64,000 nucleotides of DNA from an uncultured Ruminococcus sp. (lineage in GTDB: Bacteria > Bacillota > Clostridia > Oscillospirales > Acutalibacteraceae): NCBI GenBank assembly GCA_900539465.1, contig UQCF01000006.1:1-64000 (forward strand), given 5' to 3'. Shown here piece by piece: positions 1 through 9,754 of the stretch (positions within the stretch are counted from its first letter, which is position 1; every line of letters begins with the position of its first letter). The notes beneath the pieces were generated by a model, which was not told the DNA's origin, did no database searches, and saw nothing but the letters and a program-made list of their open reading frames with translations. Both the position numbers and the translations under genes were made by a program.

Positions 1-125
1 CGCCGATGATAATTATTATCTGCGTTGCGGCGGCGGCAATCATAGCGGTTGTGGTCGTGATAATTGTCATGAGCCGCAAGAAAAATGAATTTGAAGCCGA
101 CAACGGCTTTAAATATAAACAATAA
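1..125 (+). CDS. C-terminal fragment of a single-pass membrane protein
   Basis: An open frame enters from the left edge (codons start at base 3) and ends at TAA 123-125. The visible 40 residues are one strongly hydrophobic helix rich in Ile, Val and Ala, followed by a short tail beginning SRKKNEFEAD, so the C-terminus is probably cytosolic. Nothing identifies its function. It lies 22 bases before the next zinc-ribbon gene on the same strand and could be in the same operon. Confidence 0.6.
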   Translation, partial: PMIIIICVAAAAIIAVVVVIIVMSRKKNEFEADNGFKYKQ

Positions 126-147
126 ATAAAGGAAAGGTTTGAAAATT

Positions 148-879
148 ATGTTTTGTTCAAAATGCGGAAAAGAAATAGGAGAGGGTTTGCGTTTTTGCAC
201 ATTTTGCGGCGCACCGGTCAAAAGAAGCAATGCACAGGACAGCGGCTATGAGCCTGCACCGGTGTATGAAGAGAAGTATGAACCCCAGACAAATGAAAAG
301 CCATCAGCTTCTCAGCAGTCACAGCCTCAGCAGCAGGGAGATGTTGCAGACGTTCTCAAAAAATCAATGGCTTCCGGCGGATTGTTTAACGCTTTAGCCG
401 GCATATCGTTTGGCGTGATTCTTATTTATTGGATAAGCGTATTTTTAGATAAATTCTCTGAGTATAAAGATGATTATCTTGTCCAGCTCGCCGAACTTGA
501 ATACGGATACATATTCTATATTTTATTCTTCCTCATCGCTCTTGCCGTTTGCGTAAAGGGCTTGATAAATGTTCTCGCAAACAACAAGTCAACCAAAAGC
601 TTGGTAGACAATAAATACGTTGCACCGATAGCAAAAACAAAATTCAGCACTCTGGCCTGCATGGGCGTGCTTTTTGCCGAAAGTGCATTGCTTGAAATCA
701 TCAGAAAAATCATCGGCGACGACATAAATGTTTTGGACTGTGCAGATCTTGAAATAATAATGTATAAGGTTTGCTTCTTTTATAAAGACATTATACAAAC
801 AGGTCTTTGGGTCAGCCTTGCAATGCTCATAATAGGTGTGCTTGCAAACAACGCAAACAAATCACAGCAAAGCAAATAA
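148..879 (+). CDS. zinc-ribbon multi-pass membrane protein
   Basis: The protein (243 aa) starts with a zinc-ribbon: two CxxC pairs in MFCSKCGKEIG and FCTFCG within the first 25 residues. A Gln/Pro-rich linker follows to about residue 65, then four predicted membrane helices. The frame can be extended to a TTG at 139, but GGAAAGG at 131-137 gives good spacing only to ATG 148, which also places the first Cys next to the start Met, as is usual in these proteins. Similar architecture appears again at 60739-61467. Function is unknown; zinc-ribbon membrane proteins are common in gut Clostridia. It probably forms an operon with the next two genes (gaps 15 and 13 bases). Confidence 0.8.
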   Translation: MFCSKCGKEIGEGLRFCTFCGAPVKRSNAQDSGYEPAPVYEEKYEPQTNEKPSASQQSQPQQQGDVADVLKKSMASGGLFNALAGISFGVILIYWISVFLDKFSEYKDDYLVQLAELEYGYIFYILFFLIALAVCVKGLINVLANNKSTKSLVDNKYVAPIAKTKFSTLACMGVLFAESALLEIIRKIIGDDINVLDCADLEIIMYKVCFFYKDIIQTGLWVSLAMLIIGVLANNANKSQQSK

Positions 880-894
880 CGGAGGAAAAATAAA

Positions 895-1569
895 GTGGAA
901 CAGTACAATAACACTCGCCCTGCACAAGAAACTGCTGCCGAAAGCAAAAAGGAACGCTCGGCAAAATCAAGCAACCGAAAAAAACTTATTATAGCGGTCA
1001 TTATAATTGCGGCAATAATTTGCGCGGCAACATTGCCCGGCATTTTAAACTCTTCTCTTGTCGGCAGCGATATTTATGATTTTAAGCTCAAAATCAACGG
1101 AACGGTTTATTCGCTCCCCGACCCCGTCAGCAAGTTCCAAAAAAACGGTTGGGTGTTTGAATATGCCGCAGACGGTCAGTCAAGCGTTGACGCAGGCGAT
1201 TACGAATATACAACTATGGTTCTTAATGATAACGAAGATATTTATATAGATGTTCGCGTTTATAATCCTTCAGAAACTTCGGCAACTATGGATGAGTGCT
1301 TGGTTTACTATGTAAGCGCAGAATACGATGATTATTATGATGAGCCGCAGGTAAGTGTTGAGCTGCCCAAAGGCGTTAAACTCGGCACAACAACAAGAGA
1401 CAGCATCATTTCAAAATACGGCAACCCGACAAAAGAATATGAGGACATTGAGGAATTGCATTACAGCAAAAAAGCAAGTGAAAATGTTTTGAATATTAAG
1501 AAAAATCAGGTAGGCTTTTATTTTGACGAGGGAAAGCTTATGGCATTTGAAATGAAGTGCATTAAGTAA
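895..1569 (+). CDS. hypothetical membrane-anchored protein with extracellular domain
   Basis: The gene begins with GTG 895, nine bases after GGAGG 881-885. The protein (224 aa) has a charged N-terminal segment of about 30 residues, one membrane helix (about residues 31-53) and an acidic extracellular domain of about 170 residues rich in Tyr and Asp. No conserved family was recognised. The anchored N-in topology resembles that of its neighbours, and the 13-base gap to the next gene suggests co-transcription. Confidence 0.7.
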   Translation: MEQYNNTRPAQETAAESKKERSAKSSNRKKLIIAVIIIAAIICAATLPGILNSSLVGSDIYDFKLKINGTVYSLPDPVSKFQKNGWVFEYAADGQSSVDAGDYEYTTMVLNDNEDIYIDVRVYNPSETSATMDECLVYYVSAEYDDYYDEPQVSVELPKGVKLGTTTRDSIISKYGNPTKEYEDIEELHYSKKASENVLNIKKNQVGFYFDEGKLMAFEMKCIK

Positions 1570-1582
1570 AGGAGGAATAAAA

Positions 1583-3001
1583 ATGGCATTTTGCCCCAAG
1601 TGCGGTGTCAATGTCGGCGACTCTTTGTTTTGCGGAAATTGCGGAGCAAAGATAACATATAACGAAAAAAGACATAACATTTTAGATAATGCAAATGAAT
1701 CCGAGCAATCGACTAACGCATATCGCGTCAAGGTACATTCCAAGAAAAAAGCAGAAGCGGAAAGCATAAGCAATGAGCAAAATTTCTTTGCTTCGGATCC
1801 GCTGCCCTCAGTTCAGCCGGAACCGCAGTATAACGAAGGATCGGAGTCTAATATCTATTCGGGTCAAAAAGAGCCGTCATTTTATTCACAGGAGCCCACG
1901 GATATTTTCAGCAATACAAATCTTTCAAAAGCGGAGCTTTATCGTGATGCGGCAGAATCCGGTGAACATTATTATAACTCCGACATAGAAAAGCAAAGCA
2001 ACGCTTCGCAAAAAAGCAAAACCGCTTCTCCAAAAAAGCAAAGAAAAAAGCTTTTAGTTACGATAGTTTGCATAATATCCGCTGCCGGATTGATTATTTC
2101 TGCCGTCGCCGCCGGATTTTATGTTATTAAACCCAAAGCGGATCTTTATGTGATTGCGAACGCTGTAGCAAAAACCGCATTCCAAAGCGGAAGTTTTAAT
2201 TTTAATATTGATGAAGTATATTATCAAGACGGATATACAGAAGAAAACGGCGATGCTTCATTGGGTGATAATTATAACGGCTGTGTTATTTGGGGCGACA
2301 AAGTCAAGGACAGTTACTTATATATTTATGCAGGCGATGATGACGGAGTAAATGAAGTAATCAAGTATGAGAACAGCTACTGGAAGGTATCCTATGACGG
2401 TTATGAATTTGATCGCAGCTTCAGAGGCTTACCCACTCTTAATGACAGAAGGGTGTCTACTAATGATTTTGAATCCACTACAATAGACGAAGCGGGATTT
2501 GAAAGCTTTTTAGATTATGCCGTTATTCCGTTTATCAACGACGAATTTACCGAATATTGGGATTCGAGCCTTAATTCTTTAACTGCTAAACAATCGGTAG
2601 AAATTTTGACTGCCATGCTTTCAGATGAAGATTTTAATATGAATGCTGTTGAAATCAACAGCAAAGAAAAGGTCGATGACGGAACAAAATATTCTCTGAC
2701 AGTGGATGTTAACTCTTTGATTAAAGCTTGCTGGAATTATCTGAAAACAAGTGATATTTATACAGTTATGCTTGATAACAGCGAAAACCGCGAAGAATTT
2801 GACAGGGAAATGAATGAATTTTTTGAACGAGATTCATTTTTAAGTCTTCAAGTTCAATTAGCCATAACCATTGACGATGACGGATATATAAATTATTTAA
2901 CATATCAAGAAGGATATGATTACGGCGATGGCTTTGAATATGATGACACGGGGTATAGGGTTGAAATATATAACTTTGGTCAAGCTGTAAAGCAAAAATA
3001 A
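1583..3001 (+). CDS. zinc-ribbon membrane-anchored protein with extracellular domain
   Basis: The 472-aa protein starts with a zinc-ribbon (CPKCG and CGNCG in residues 1-23). A low-complexity, hydrophilic linker follows to about residue 150, then one membrane helix (about 155-183) and an acidic extracellular domain ending YNFGQAVKQK. AAAGGAGGAA lies just upstream of ATG 1583. It has a close tandem paralogue at 3081-4502: the zinc-ribbon and linker are almost identical while the extracellular domains have diverged. Family members are usually annotated only as zinc-ribbon proteins; the role is unknown, possibly sensing at the envelope. Confidence 0.75.
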   Translation: MAFCPKCGVNVGDSLFCGNCGAKITYNEKRHNILDNANESEQSTNAYRVKVHSKKKAEAESISNEQNFFASDPLPSVQPEPQYNEGSESNIYSGQKEPSFYSQEPTDIFSNTNLSKAELYRDAAESGEHYYNSDIEKQSNASQKSKTASPKKQRKKLLVTIVCIISAAGLIISAVAAGFYVIKPKADLYVIANAVAKTAFQSGSFNFNIDEVYYQDGYTEENGDASLGDNYNGCVIWGDKVKDSYLYIYAGDDDGVNEVIKYENSYWKVSYDGYEFDRSFRGLPTLNDRRVSTNDFESTTIDEAGFESFLDYAVIPFINDEFTEYWDSSLNSLTAKQSVEILTAMLSDEDFNMNAVEINSKEKVDDGTKYSLTVDVNSLIKACWNYLKTSDIYTVMLDNSENREEFDREMNEFFERDSFLSLQVQLAITIDDDGYINYLTYQEGYDYGDGFEYDDTGYRVEIYNFGQAVKQK

Positions 3002-3028
3002 TTAAGAGCGCTCTCTGAGCGCTCTTAA
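3002..3028 (+). terminator. strong hairpin after the first zinc-ribbon operon
   Basis: Directly after the stop codon a perfect 11-bp stem (TTAAGAGCGCT / AGCGCTCTTAA) closes a CTCTG loop. There is no T-run behind it, so it may be a weak terminator or an RNA-stabilising end. A decayed version with G-U pairs follows the paralogue at 4503-4530, consistent with duplication of gene plus hairpin. Confidence 0.6.
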
Positions 3029-3080
3029 AACCGTTAAAATAAATAAATTTTAGTTTTTATGAAATAAAGGAGTAGCAAAA

Positions 3081-4502
3081 ATGGCATTTTGCATCAAATG
3101 CGGCACCAATGTCGGCGACTCTTTGTTTTGCGGAAATTGCGGAGCAAAGATAACATTTAACGAAAAAAAACATAACATTTTAGATAATGCAAATGAATCC
3201 GAGCAATCGACTAACGCATATCGCGTCAAGGTACATTCCAAGAAAAAAGCAGAAGCGGAAAGCATAAGCAATGAGCAAAATTTCTTTGCTTCGGATCCGC
3301 TGCCCTCAGTTCAGCCGGAACCGCAGTATAACGAAGGATCGGAGTCTAATATCTATTCGGGTCAAAAAGAGCCGTCATTTTATTCACAGGAGCCCACAGA
3401 TATTTTCAGCAATACAAATCGTTCAAAAGTGAAGCCTCACCGCATAACCGAAGAATCGAGCAACTCGGACTATAGAACTAATGATAAAAAGCAAAACGTA
3501 AATCTTCGTGTTAAAGGAAAAGCTGCTCCGAAAGCTCATGCCAAAAAGGCTGTAATTACAATAATTTGCATAATATCTGCTGTCGCGGTAATCGCCTCTG
3601 CCGTTGCAATCGGCATTTATATTAAGCCCAAAGCAGACCTTTATGAAATTGCAAACGCTGCTATAAAAACAGCTTTTAAGAGTGGTAGTTATAATTTTAA
3701 TATTGATTCAATAAACTTTCAAAATGAATACACGGATGAAAATAATACAATTGAAATAGGTGACAATTACAACGGTTGTGTTATTTGGGGAAACGATGTC
3801 AAGAACAGTTATTTTTACGCATATTCAGGTGATGCTAATGGGCTAAGTGAAGTTGTAAAATACGAAAACGGTTACTGGAGATATTCAGAAGACGGATATA
3901 ATTTCACCAAATAAGATGAAAATCTTTTGTTGGAAGTATTCGGACAATCATCTTTCTCAAATGAAGATTTTGGAAATTTGACATTGGATGAAAGCGGCGC
4001 TAGAGAATTTGTTACATATGCGGTTATTCCGTTAGCCAACGATGCATTTATGCAGAATTATGAGTCAAGTCTAAGAAAATTATCATATAGTCAGTTAATA
4101 GATGCGTTAAAAAACATGCTTTTGGATAAGGATTTTAATAAAAGCGCCATTTCCATTGACAGCAAAAATAAAAATAAAGGTAACACAGAGTACTGCTTGA
4201 CTATAGATATAGATGCATTCATTAAAGCTTGCTGGAATTATCTTAAAAACACTGATATTTATGAGCTTATATTAGAAAACAGTGACGACAGAAAAGAATT
4301 TGGCAAAGGAATGACCGACTATTTCAATAATATAGACGGTCTGACAGATTTAACAGTAAATTTAAAAATTACAATAAATCGCGACGGATATATTACTGAT
4401 TTCTTATGTCAATACGCTGAAGATGAAGAAGCGGATAATACTTATTATTCGGGGTATAAAGTTGAAATATATAACTTCGGTCAGGCTGTAAAGCAAAAAT
4501 GA
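3081..4502 (+). pseudogene. zinc-ribbon membrane protein paralogue broken by an in-frame TAA
   Basis: This is the tandem paralogue of the gene at 1583-3001. Codons run open from ATG 3081 to TAA 3912-3914, then continue in the same frame to 4502. The downstream part (from LLLEVFGQ) aligns with the C-terminal half of the paralogue and ends in the same YNFGQAVKQK. One nonsense codon therefore splits an otherwise intact gene of about 473 codons. The upstream piece (277 codons) keeps the zinc-ribbon, linker, membrane helix and the start of the extracellular domain, so a truncated anchored protein could still be made. A base error in the assembly is the main alternative. Confidence 0.8.
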
Positions 4503-4569
4503 TTAAGGGTGTTCTTTGAGCGCTTTTAAAGATATATTTATTAAATAACTTACAGAAAGGGTGTTGATT

Positions 4570-7500
4570 TTGAAAACAATGTTTAAACGGATTTTAGCGG
4601 TTATTCTTTCAATTTCAATGATTTTAGGTCTTACGGCAGTTTTTACTGTTTCGGCATTCGCAATGGAAGCTCCGGTATTTGAAATCAAAAAAATAAGCTC
4701 GGATGGCAACAGGCTTGTTGCTTCTATAAATCTTACTACCGGAGCTTTTAACGCTATTGATATTAGTTTCAAAACATTCGGGCTTAAATGTGTCAGCATA
4801 AGAGACGGATCGGATCTGCAATCGGATGCAATGACAGGCTGCGACACAGACCCGGCAATAGGGGTTCCAAATATTTCAATTGTTTCAATAGATGGCTATA
4901 AAAGACGAGGCGAAATGTATGTGGTTACATTTAATATCTTGTCTGACGAATACTCATTTGGTCTGAACATTACATCTTGCATCATAACAAAAGATGACGG
5001 GAGCAATGCCGATGTTGCGGATTCTGTTGCTGTGAGTGAAATAAGCAGATCCATAACTTCACCATATCTGCAATTTTATATTGATGATGGTGAAGTATCT
5101 GTCGACGCACTCGGAACAGATGAAATAAGCGGAAAGGTTACTGTACCGGCAGTCTACAATGGATATCCTGTAACCAGAATATGTGATGCCGCATTTATGG
5201 GATGTGACCAAATAACAGAAATAGTTTTACCGGACAGTATTACTTTTATAAGCGATCTTGCTTTTAGTTATTGCAGCAATCTTAAAAGCATAAACATTCC
5301 CCAAAATGTAACAATGGTAGAACAAGGAGTGTTTGACGGTTGTATCAACTTAACCAATATAGATATAGCTGACGATGCAACCGGAATTAGAGCAGATTGC
5401 GGTCTTCGTGACACTGCATATTTCAAAGACGAATCTAATTGGGAAAATGGAGTCCTTTATATCGGCAAACACTTAATAAGTACAGAAAATTGCACTTTGG
5501 AATCATATTCCGTTAAAGAGGGCACAAGAGATATTATCTGTGCAAGAGGTAACATAAAAAATTTAAGTATACCAAGCAGTGTGACAAGCATTGATCATGA
5601 TCACCTAGATATTTTTGACACAATAAAAGTTGACAGTAAAAACAAGGTATATGACAGCCGAGATAATTGCAACGCATTGATTGATACGGCAACAGATACC
5701 ATGATTTATGCAGGAAGGAACGCTAAAATACCCAATACTGTTAAAAATATAGGCTCAGGTGCATTTTATTGCCATAATGAACTTAAAAACATCATAATAC
5801 CGCAAAATATTGTAAATATAGGAGACAGTGCTTTTGCAAATTGTGAAAGCCTTATAACAGCCTATATTTCAGATGGAGTAAAAAATATAGGCGTTGATGC
5901 CTTTTCTATGTGCGATAAATTGGAGGATGTCAGATTACCCGAAAGCATCAGTAGCATCGAATCATTTACATTTTATGAATGTAAATCACTTGAAAATATT
6001 ACAATACCAAATAATGTTCAAAGCGTTGGTCGTGAAGCTTTTGTAGGTTGTACTTCTTTAGAAAATATGGTTATCCCTGAAAATGTTAGTAAAATAGATC
6101 AAAGTGCTTTTTATGGTTGTTCCGCCCTAAAAACTATAAAAGTAGATGCAAGCAATAAAACATATGACAGCAGAGATAATTGTAATGCAATAATAGAAAG
6201 CTCAACCGGCTCCTTGCTTTATGGATGCAAAAATTCTTTTATTCCAAATGGCGTTACAAAAATATGCAGTCATGCTTTTGGAGATGTCACAGAATTTAAC
6301 AAGCTCGTTATACCCAATAGTGTAATAAAAATTGAAAACGATGCATTTAATCATTACAATGAATTAGATACATCCTGTGCTGTAGAAGAATTGTATATTG
6401 GAAACAATGTTGATTCATTAGAAAATTTGCCAATAGGCGAAAATTTAAAAACATGTATAATTGGTTCCTCAATAACAGAAATACCTGATTATTGTTTTAG
6501 CCATTGCCATCAACTTGCAAATATTTCAATTCCAAATAGTGTGACGAAACTTGGATATGGGGCTTTCTATGACTGCAAATTTTCTGATATAAAAATACCA
6601 AATAAAGTTTCTTATATACCTGAATCAGCCTTTTTTAGCTGCGATAAATTAAAGTCAATCAGCATACCAAGCAGTGTTACAAATATAGACAAAGGCGCTT
6701 TTCGTGAATGTGATAATTTAAAAGATGTTTATTACCAAGGCAGCAAAGAGGATTGGGAAAAAATTTCTATAGAAGACAATAACTACGATCTTTTAAATGC
6801 AATCATACATTATAATAATGAAAAGACATACACGGTAGAATATAACAAAACTCAAAACGGCGGAATAGGTCAAACCGAAACAAGGAATTTTGATAAAGGC
6901 GAAAAGGTCGACCTTACTCTCACCGCAGCAAAATCCGGTTGGGATTTTATCGGTTGGAACACCGACCCTAACGCTAAAACAGGTTTAACATCTCTTTCGG
7001 TTGAAAATAATAACATAGTTCTTTATGCTATTTATAAAAAAGATTTAACTGCAACATTTATTGATTACAGCGGTACGGCAAAGAAAACGCGCACAGTCAG
7101 CACTACGATATATAATAATTCAACAAGCGGCAAAATTAATGCGCCCGCTCAAAATTCATATACCGGCTGGACAAAACGCGGCTGGGCAGCAAGCACTTCG
7201 CCGGATGCCAATGTGACCGGTACATTTAGCATAAGCAGTGATACAACATATTATGGCTTATATCAAAAAACGCTTAAACTCTCATATAATACCAACGGCG
7301 GCTCAAATGTGCCGTCAAGTCAAAGCGGAACTCAATATACAAACAGTTATTCGATAAGCACCTATAAAAATCCGACCTTTACGCTTGCAAATGCAATCAG
7401 CAAGCAAGGCAGCACGTTCACAGGCTGGGCATTGGGCAGTATTGACGGAAAAATATACGGTGCAGGTTCAAAGATAACCATAAATTCAAACTCAACAATG

Positions 7501-8715
7501 TATGCCGCTTGGAAAAATACGGAGAATATATATAATCTGGGCGAAGAAACATACAGCTTTAGCAATTTTGTAGATGAAGATTCTTACGGTCACTGCTTCG
7601 GCATGGCTGTTACAAGTTCGGGGTATTATTTGGGGGCTTTAAATAAATCTATAATTGGCGGACAAGAAACATCTTCTTTGTACTCATTTTCAGACACAGC
7701 AATTGTCAGAAAACCGATTTGCTACTATATGAATATTCAGGGAGCCGGTCCGGAGCAAGACTCTATGGTTGCCGGAGGAAGTATAGATTTGCATAATACC
7801 GTTAATATAAAAGCTGATTGGAATTCTTGCGTCAATTATGTCAAAAATCATGAGCATGATAATAAGGGCGACTTGAACGTCGGAATGTGGTTTGCAGGAG
7901 GGAACGGCGGTCACGCGGTCAATTTCCTATATTACAAAGAAGTAAACGGACAACAAAGAATATATGTATATGATAATAATTTCCCCGAAACCGAAACGTA
8001 TTATTATATGGGATCGGACGGATATGTTTATCAGGCGCCTTTGCAAACAACCGATATTAAAATAGTCGGAATTGATTTAATAGATGTCAACCAATACTTC
8101 GTTTATGCAAAAAACTTTAATTCGCGCAGATATATTTACGCAAACAAAAACGAAATAACAGTTGACGGTGCAAAGGCATATCCCATGAAATGCGGAATAG
8201 GTCAGGGACAATACACAATGTATGAGATACCGGAAAACTCAACTAAAGTTTATATAAGACCTTTAGTTGACAATGCATCTTTCAAATATAATGACAAAAT
8301 ATATTCTTTTAATGATGTAGACAGTAAGACCTGTGGAATATTAACCGTTCCCGTCAAGGGAGATTCGTCCGACCAAACAATAAAATTTAATATAGTTAAT
8401 GATCCAAAGGTTGTTAAATCGATTTTAGTCTCAGATATTACACTCAACTATAAAAATTCCGCAAATATAAAACTAAAAATCACCGCTGACGAGGGGGCGG
8501 AGTACATTGTAAAATACGAAAGCTCCAATCCGAAAGTTGCGACAGTGGATGAAAACGGCAAGGTCTATGCTGCCAAAAGAGGTGAGTCAACAATAACCTG
8601 TACCGTAACCGATTCATACGGCAACACTGTTTCCGACACCTGCAAAGTAACGGTAAACTATACTTTCTGGCAGTGGCTTATTAAAATTATTCTCTTTGGC
8701 TGGATTTGGTATTAA
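4570..8715 (+). CDS. BspA-like LRR surface protein with papain-like domain
   Basis: This is a secreted protein of about 1381 aa. The start is TTG 4570 (eight bases after AGAAAGGG; ATG 4579 is possible), giving a signal peptide that ends near SAFAME. Residues about 150-750 are BspA-type leucine-rich repeats (repeated IPNSVTKLGYGAFYDC-like units). Residues about 754-980 are InlB/Listeria-Bacteroides-type repeats (GWDFIGWNTDP). Residues about 987-1170 resemble a papain-like fold with Cys1009 (GHCFGMA), His1115 (GGHAVNF) and Asp1135/Asn1136 (YDNN). Residues about 1281-1365 form a Big_2 Ig-like domain, followed by the aromatic tail FWQWLIKIILFGWIWY. It probably mediates adhesion or peptide processing at the cell surface. 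Base composition is visibly AT-richer than in the housekeeping regions. Confidence 0.85.
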   Translation: MKTMFKRILAVILSISMILGLTAVFTVSAFAMEAPVFEIKKISSDGNRLVASINLTTGAFNAIDISFKTFGLKCVSIRDGSDLQSDAMTGCDTDPAIGVPNISIVSIDGYKRRGEMYVVTFNILSDEYSFGLNITSCIITKDDGSNADVADSVAVSEISRSITSPYLQFYIDDGEVSVDALGTDEISGKVTVPAVYNGYPVTRICDAAFMGCDQITEIVLPDSITFISDLAFSYCSNLKSINIPQNVTMVEQGVFDGCINLTNIDIADDATGIRADCGLRDTAYFKDESNWENGVLYIGKHLISTENCTLESYSVKEGTRDIICARGNIKNLSIPSSVTSIDHDHLDIFDTIKVDSKNKVYDSRDNCNALIDTATDTMIYAGRNAKIPNTVKNIGSGAFYCHNELKNIIIPQNIVNIGDSAFANCESLITAYISDGVKNIGVDAFSMCDKLEDVRLPESISSIESFTFYECKSLENITIPNNVQSVGREAFVGCTSLENMVIPENVSKIDQSAFYGCSALKTIKVDASNKTYDSRDNCNAIIESSTGSLLYGCKNSFIPNGVTKICSHAFGDVTEFNKLVIPNSVIKIENDAFNHYNELDTSCAVEELYIGNNVDSLENLPIGENLKTCIIGSSITEIPDYCFSHCHQLANISIPNSVTKLGYGAFYDCKFSDIKIPNKVSYIPESAFFSCDKLKSISIPSSVTNIDKGAFRECDNLKDVYYQGSKEDWEKISIEDNNYDLLNAIIHYNNEKTYTVEYNKTQNGGIGQTETRNFDKGEKVDLTLTAAKSGWDFIGWNTDPNAKTGLTSLSVENNNIVLYAIYKKDLTATFIDYSGTAKKTRTVSTTIYNNSTSGKINAPAQNSYTGWTKRGWAASTSPDANVTGTFSISSDTTYYGLYQKTLKLSYNTNGGSNVPSSQSGTQYTNSYSISTYKNPTFTLANAISKQGSTFTGWALGSIDGKIYGAGSKITINSNSTMYAAWKNTENIYNLGEETYSFSNFVDEDSYGHCFGMAVTSSGYYLGALNKSIIGGQETSSLYSFSDTAIVRKPICYYMNIQGAGPEQDSMVAGGSIDLHNTVNIKADWNSCVNYVKNHEHDNKGDLNVGMWFAGGNGGHAVNFLYYKEVNGQQRIYVYDNNFPETETYYYMGSDGYVYQAPLQTTDIKIVGIDLIDVNQYFVYAKNFNSRRYIYANKNEITVDGAKAYPMKCGIGQGQYTMYEIPENSTKVYIRPLVDNASFKYNDKIYSFNDVDSKTCGILTVPVKGDSSDQTIKFNIVNDPKVVKSILVSDITLNYKNSANIKLKITADEGAEYIVKYESSNPKVATVDENGKVYAAKRGESTITCTVTDSYGNTVSDTCKVTVNYTFWQWLIKIILFGWIWY

Positions 8716-8733
8716 GACAAAGCCTTATCAACC

Positions 8734-8773
8734 AAAAGGGGTTTTCTGCGTTGAACGCGGCAACCCCTTTTTT
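8734..8773 (+). terminator. rho-independent terminator after the BspA-like gene
   Basis: The stem AAAAGGGGTT (8734-8743) / AACCCCTTTT (8762-8771) runs into a T-run. It separates this gene from the convergent GH16 gene and can act in both directions. Confidence 0.8.
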
Positions 8774-8811
8774 ATGTAACGGCGGCAACATGGCTAACCG
8801 ATTCATAAAAT

Positions 8812-9672
8812 TTATTTGTATTTGTATGCTCTCACATAGTCTACAATCATTTCGCTCTCAAAATTTTCAAGGTTGTTTTTCATAAATTCTCTGTTCGGAA
8901 CCGCGTCCTTGCCGCCAATCTCAATAGAGAGAATCATATATTCACTCACGGCGGCAATATTGTCTTTTCCGCCGAAATCGGTGCGGTACCACTCTTTTCC
9001 GTTGAGATAAAAGATGTATCCGTTCTCGTTCCATTCCACGCCGTAAGTGTTAAATTCTTCATACGGGTTGCCTGGTACGCGGCAGCGTTTTGCGACGAGC
9101 TGACGGTGGTTTTGAGCATATCCGCCGTAATGAAGGTTTGCGGAGATTTTGTTGTTTTTGTAATCGGAATAATACGGGCTTTCAAAAATATCTATTTCAG
9201 TTCCGTCGGCACCCGAAACGGAGCTGTCGTTTATTCCGTCGCCGAACATCCAAAAGGCTCCCCACAAGCCCGCGCCCTTCGGCAAAATACATCTGGTTTC
9301 AAAATATCCGTATTTTTGACGGTATGATGCGCCCGTGTCTATGCCTGCCGTGTACCAGCCCGGCTCGGAGCTGCCGTCCGTTCCGTTGGGGAGATATTTG
9401 ACTTTAATGTGCAGCTGACCCGATTCGACCTGTGCAAGGTCTCGGTTCCAATAGCTTCCGCGCCTTTTCACGGTGTCACCCATACCGAAATGATGGCTGC
9501 GCCATTCGGAGCCGAGGGAGTCTCCGTCAAATTCGTCGCTGAAGGCAAGTTCAAACCTTGAAAGGTCTATTTCGGCACCGGTCGCCCTGTAAGGAATCAA
9601 ACCTATGCTTGTGCCGAGCGACAGCAAAGCGCTCAAGATAAATGACAATAATTTTTTAATTAAATTGCACAT
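8812..9672 (-). CDS. secreted GH16 beta-glucanase
   Basis: A 286-aa glycoside hydrolase of family 16 (laminarinase/lichenase type). The N-terminal 30 residues form a signal peptide with a hydrophobic core. The domain opens with LAFSDEFDGDSLGSEW, and the family catalytic motif E-I-D-I-F-E is intact at Glu159 (nucleophile), Asp161 and Glu164 (acid/base). It is expected to cleave beta-1,3 or mixed-linked glucans outside the cell. AGGAGGAAT precedes the start. A terminator at 9712-9740 separates it from the operon upstream, so it is probably a single-gene unit. Confidence 0.9.
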   Translation of the reverse strand: MCNLIKKLLSFILSALLSLGTSIGLIPYRATGAEIDLSRFELAFSDEFDGDSLGSEWRSHHFGMGDTVKRRGSYWNRDLAQVESGQLHIKVKYLPNGTDGSSEPGWYTAGIDTGASYRQKYGYFETRCILPKGAGLWGAFWMFGDGINDSSVSGADGTEIDIFESPYYSDYKNNKISANLHYGGYAQNHRQLVAKRCRVPGNPYEEFNTYGVEWNENGYIFYLNGKEWYRTDFGGKDNIAAVSEYMILSIEIGGKDAVPNREFMKNNLENFESEMIVDYVRAYKYK

Positions 9673-9711
9673 GGTATTCCTCCTTGCATTGCAGTTTTTT
9701 CAGTTTAAAAA

Positions 9712-9740
9712 ACGGAGCCGCAAAAATAACACGGCTCCGT
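9712..9740 (-). terminator. bidirectional terminator ending the SCP2/transketolase operon
   Basis: The stem ACGGAGCCG / CGGCTCCGT has A-runs on the left and T-runs on the right, so it works for transcripts arriving from the minus-strand operon. It isolates the GH16 gene. Confidence 0.8.
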
Positions 9741-9754
9741 AATTTTTATTTTAT

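Noticed and set aside
3912..3914. Stop-codon recoding in the zinc-ribbon paralogue
   Set aside because: The codon is TAA, which also ends many normal genes here, and no recoding element is visible; a nonsense mutation is simpler.
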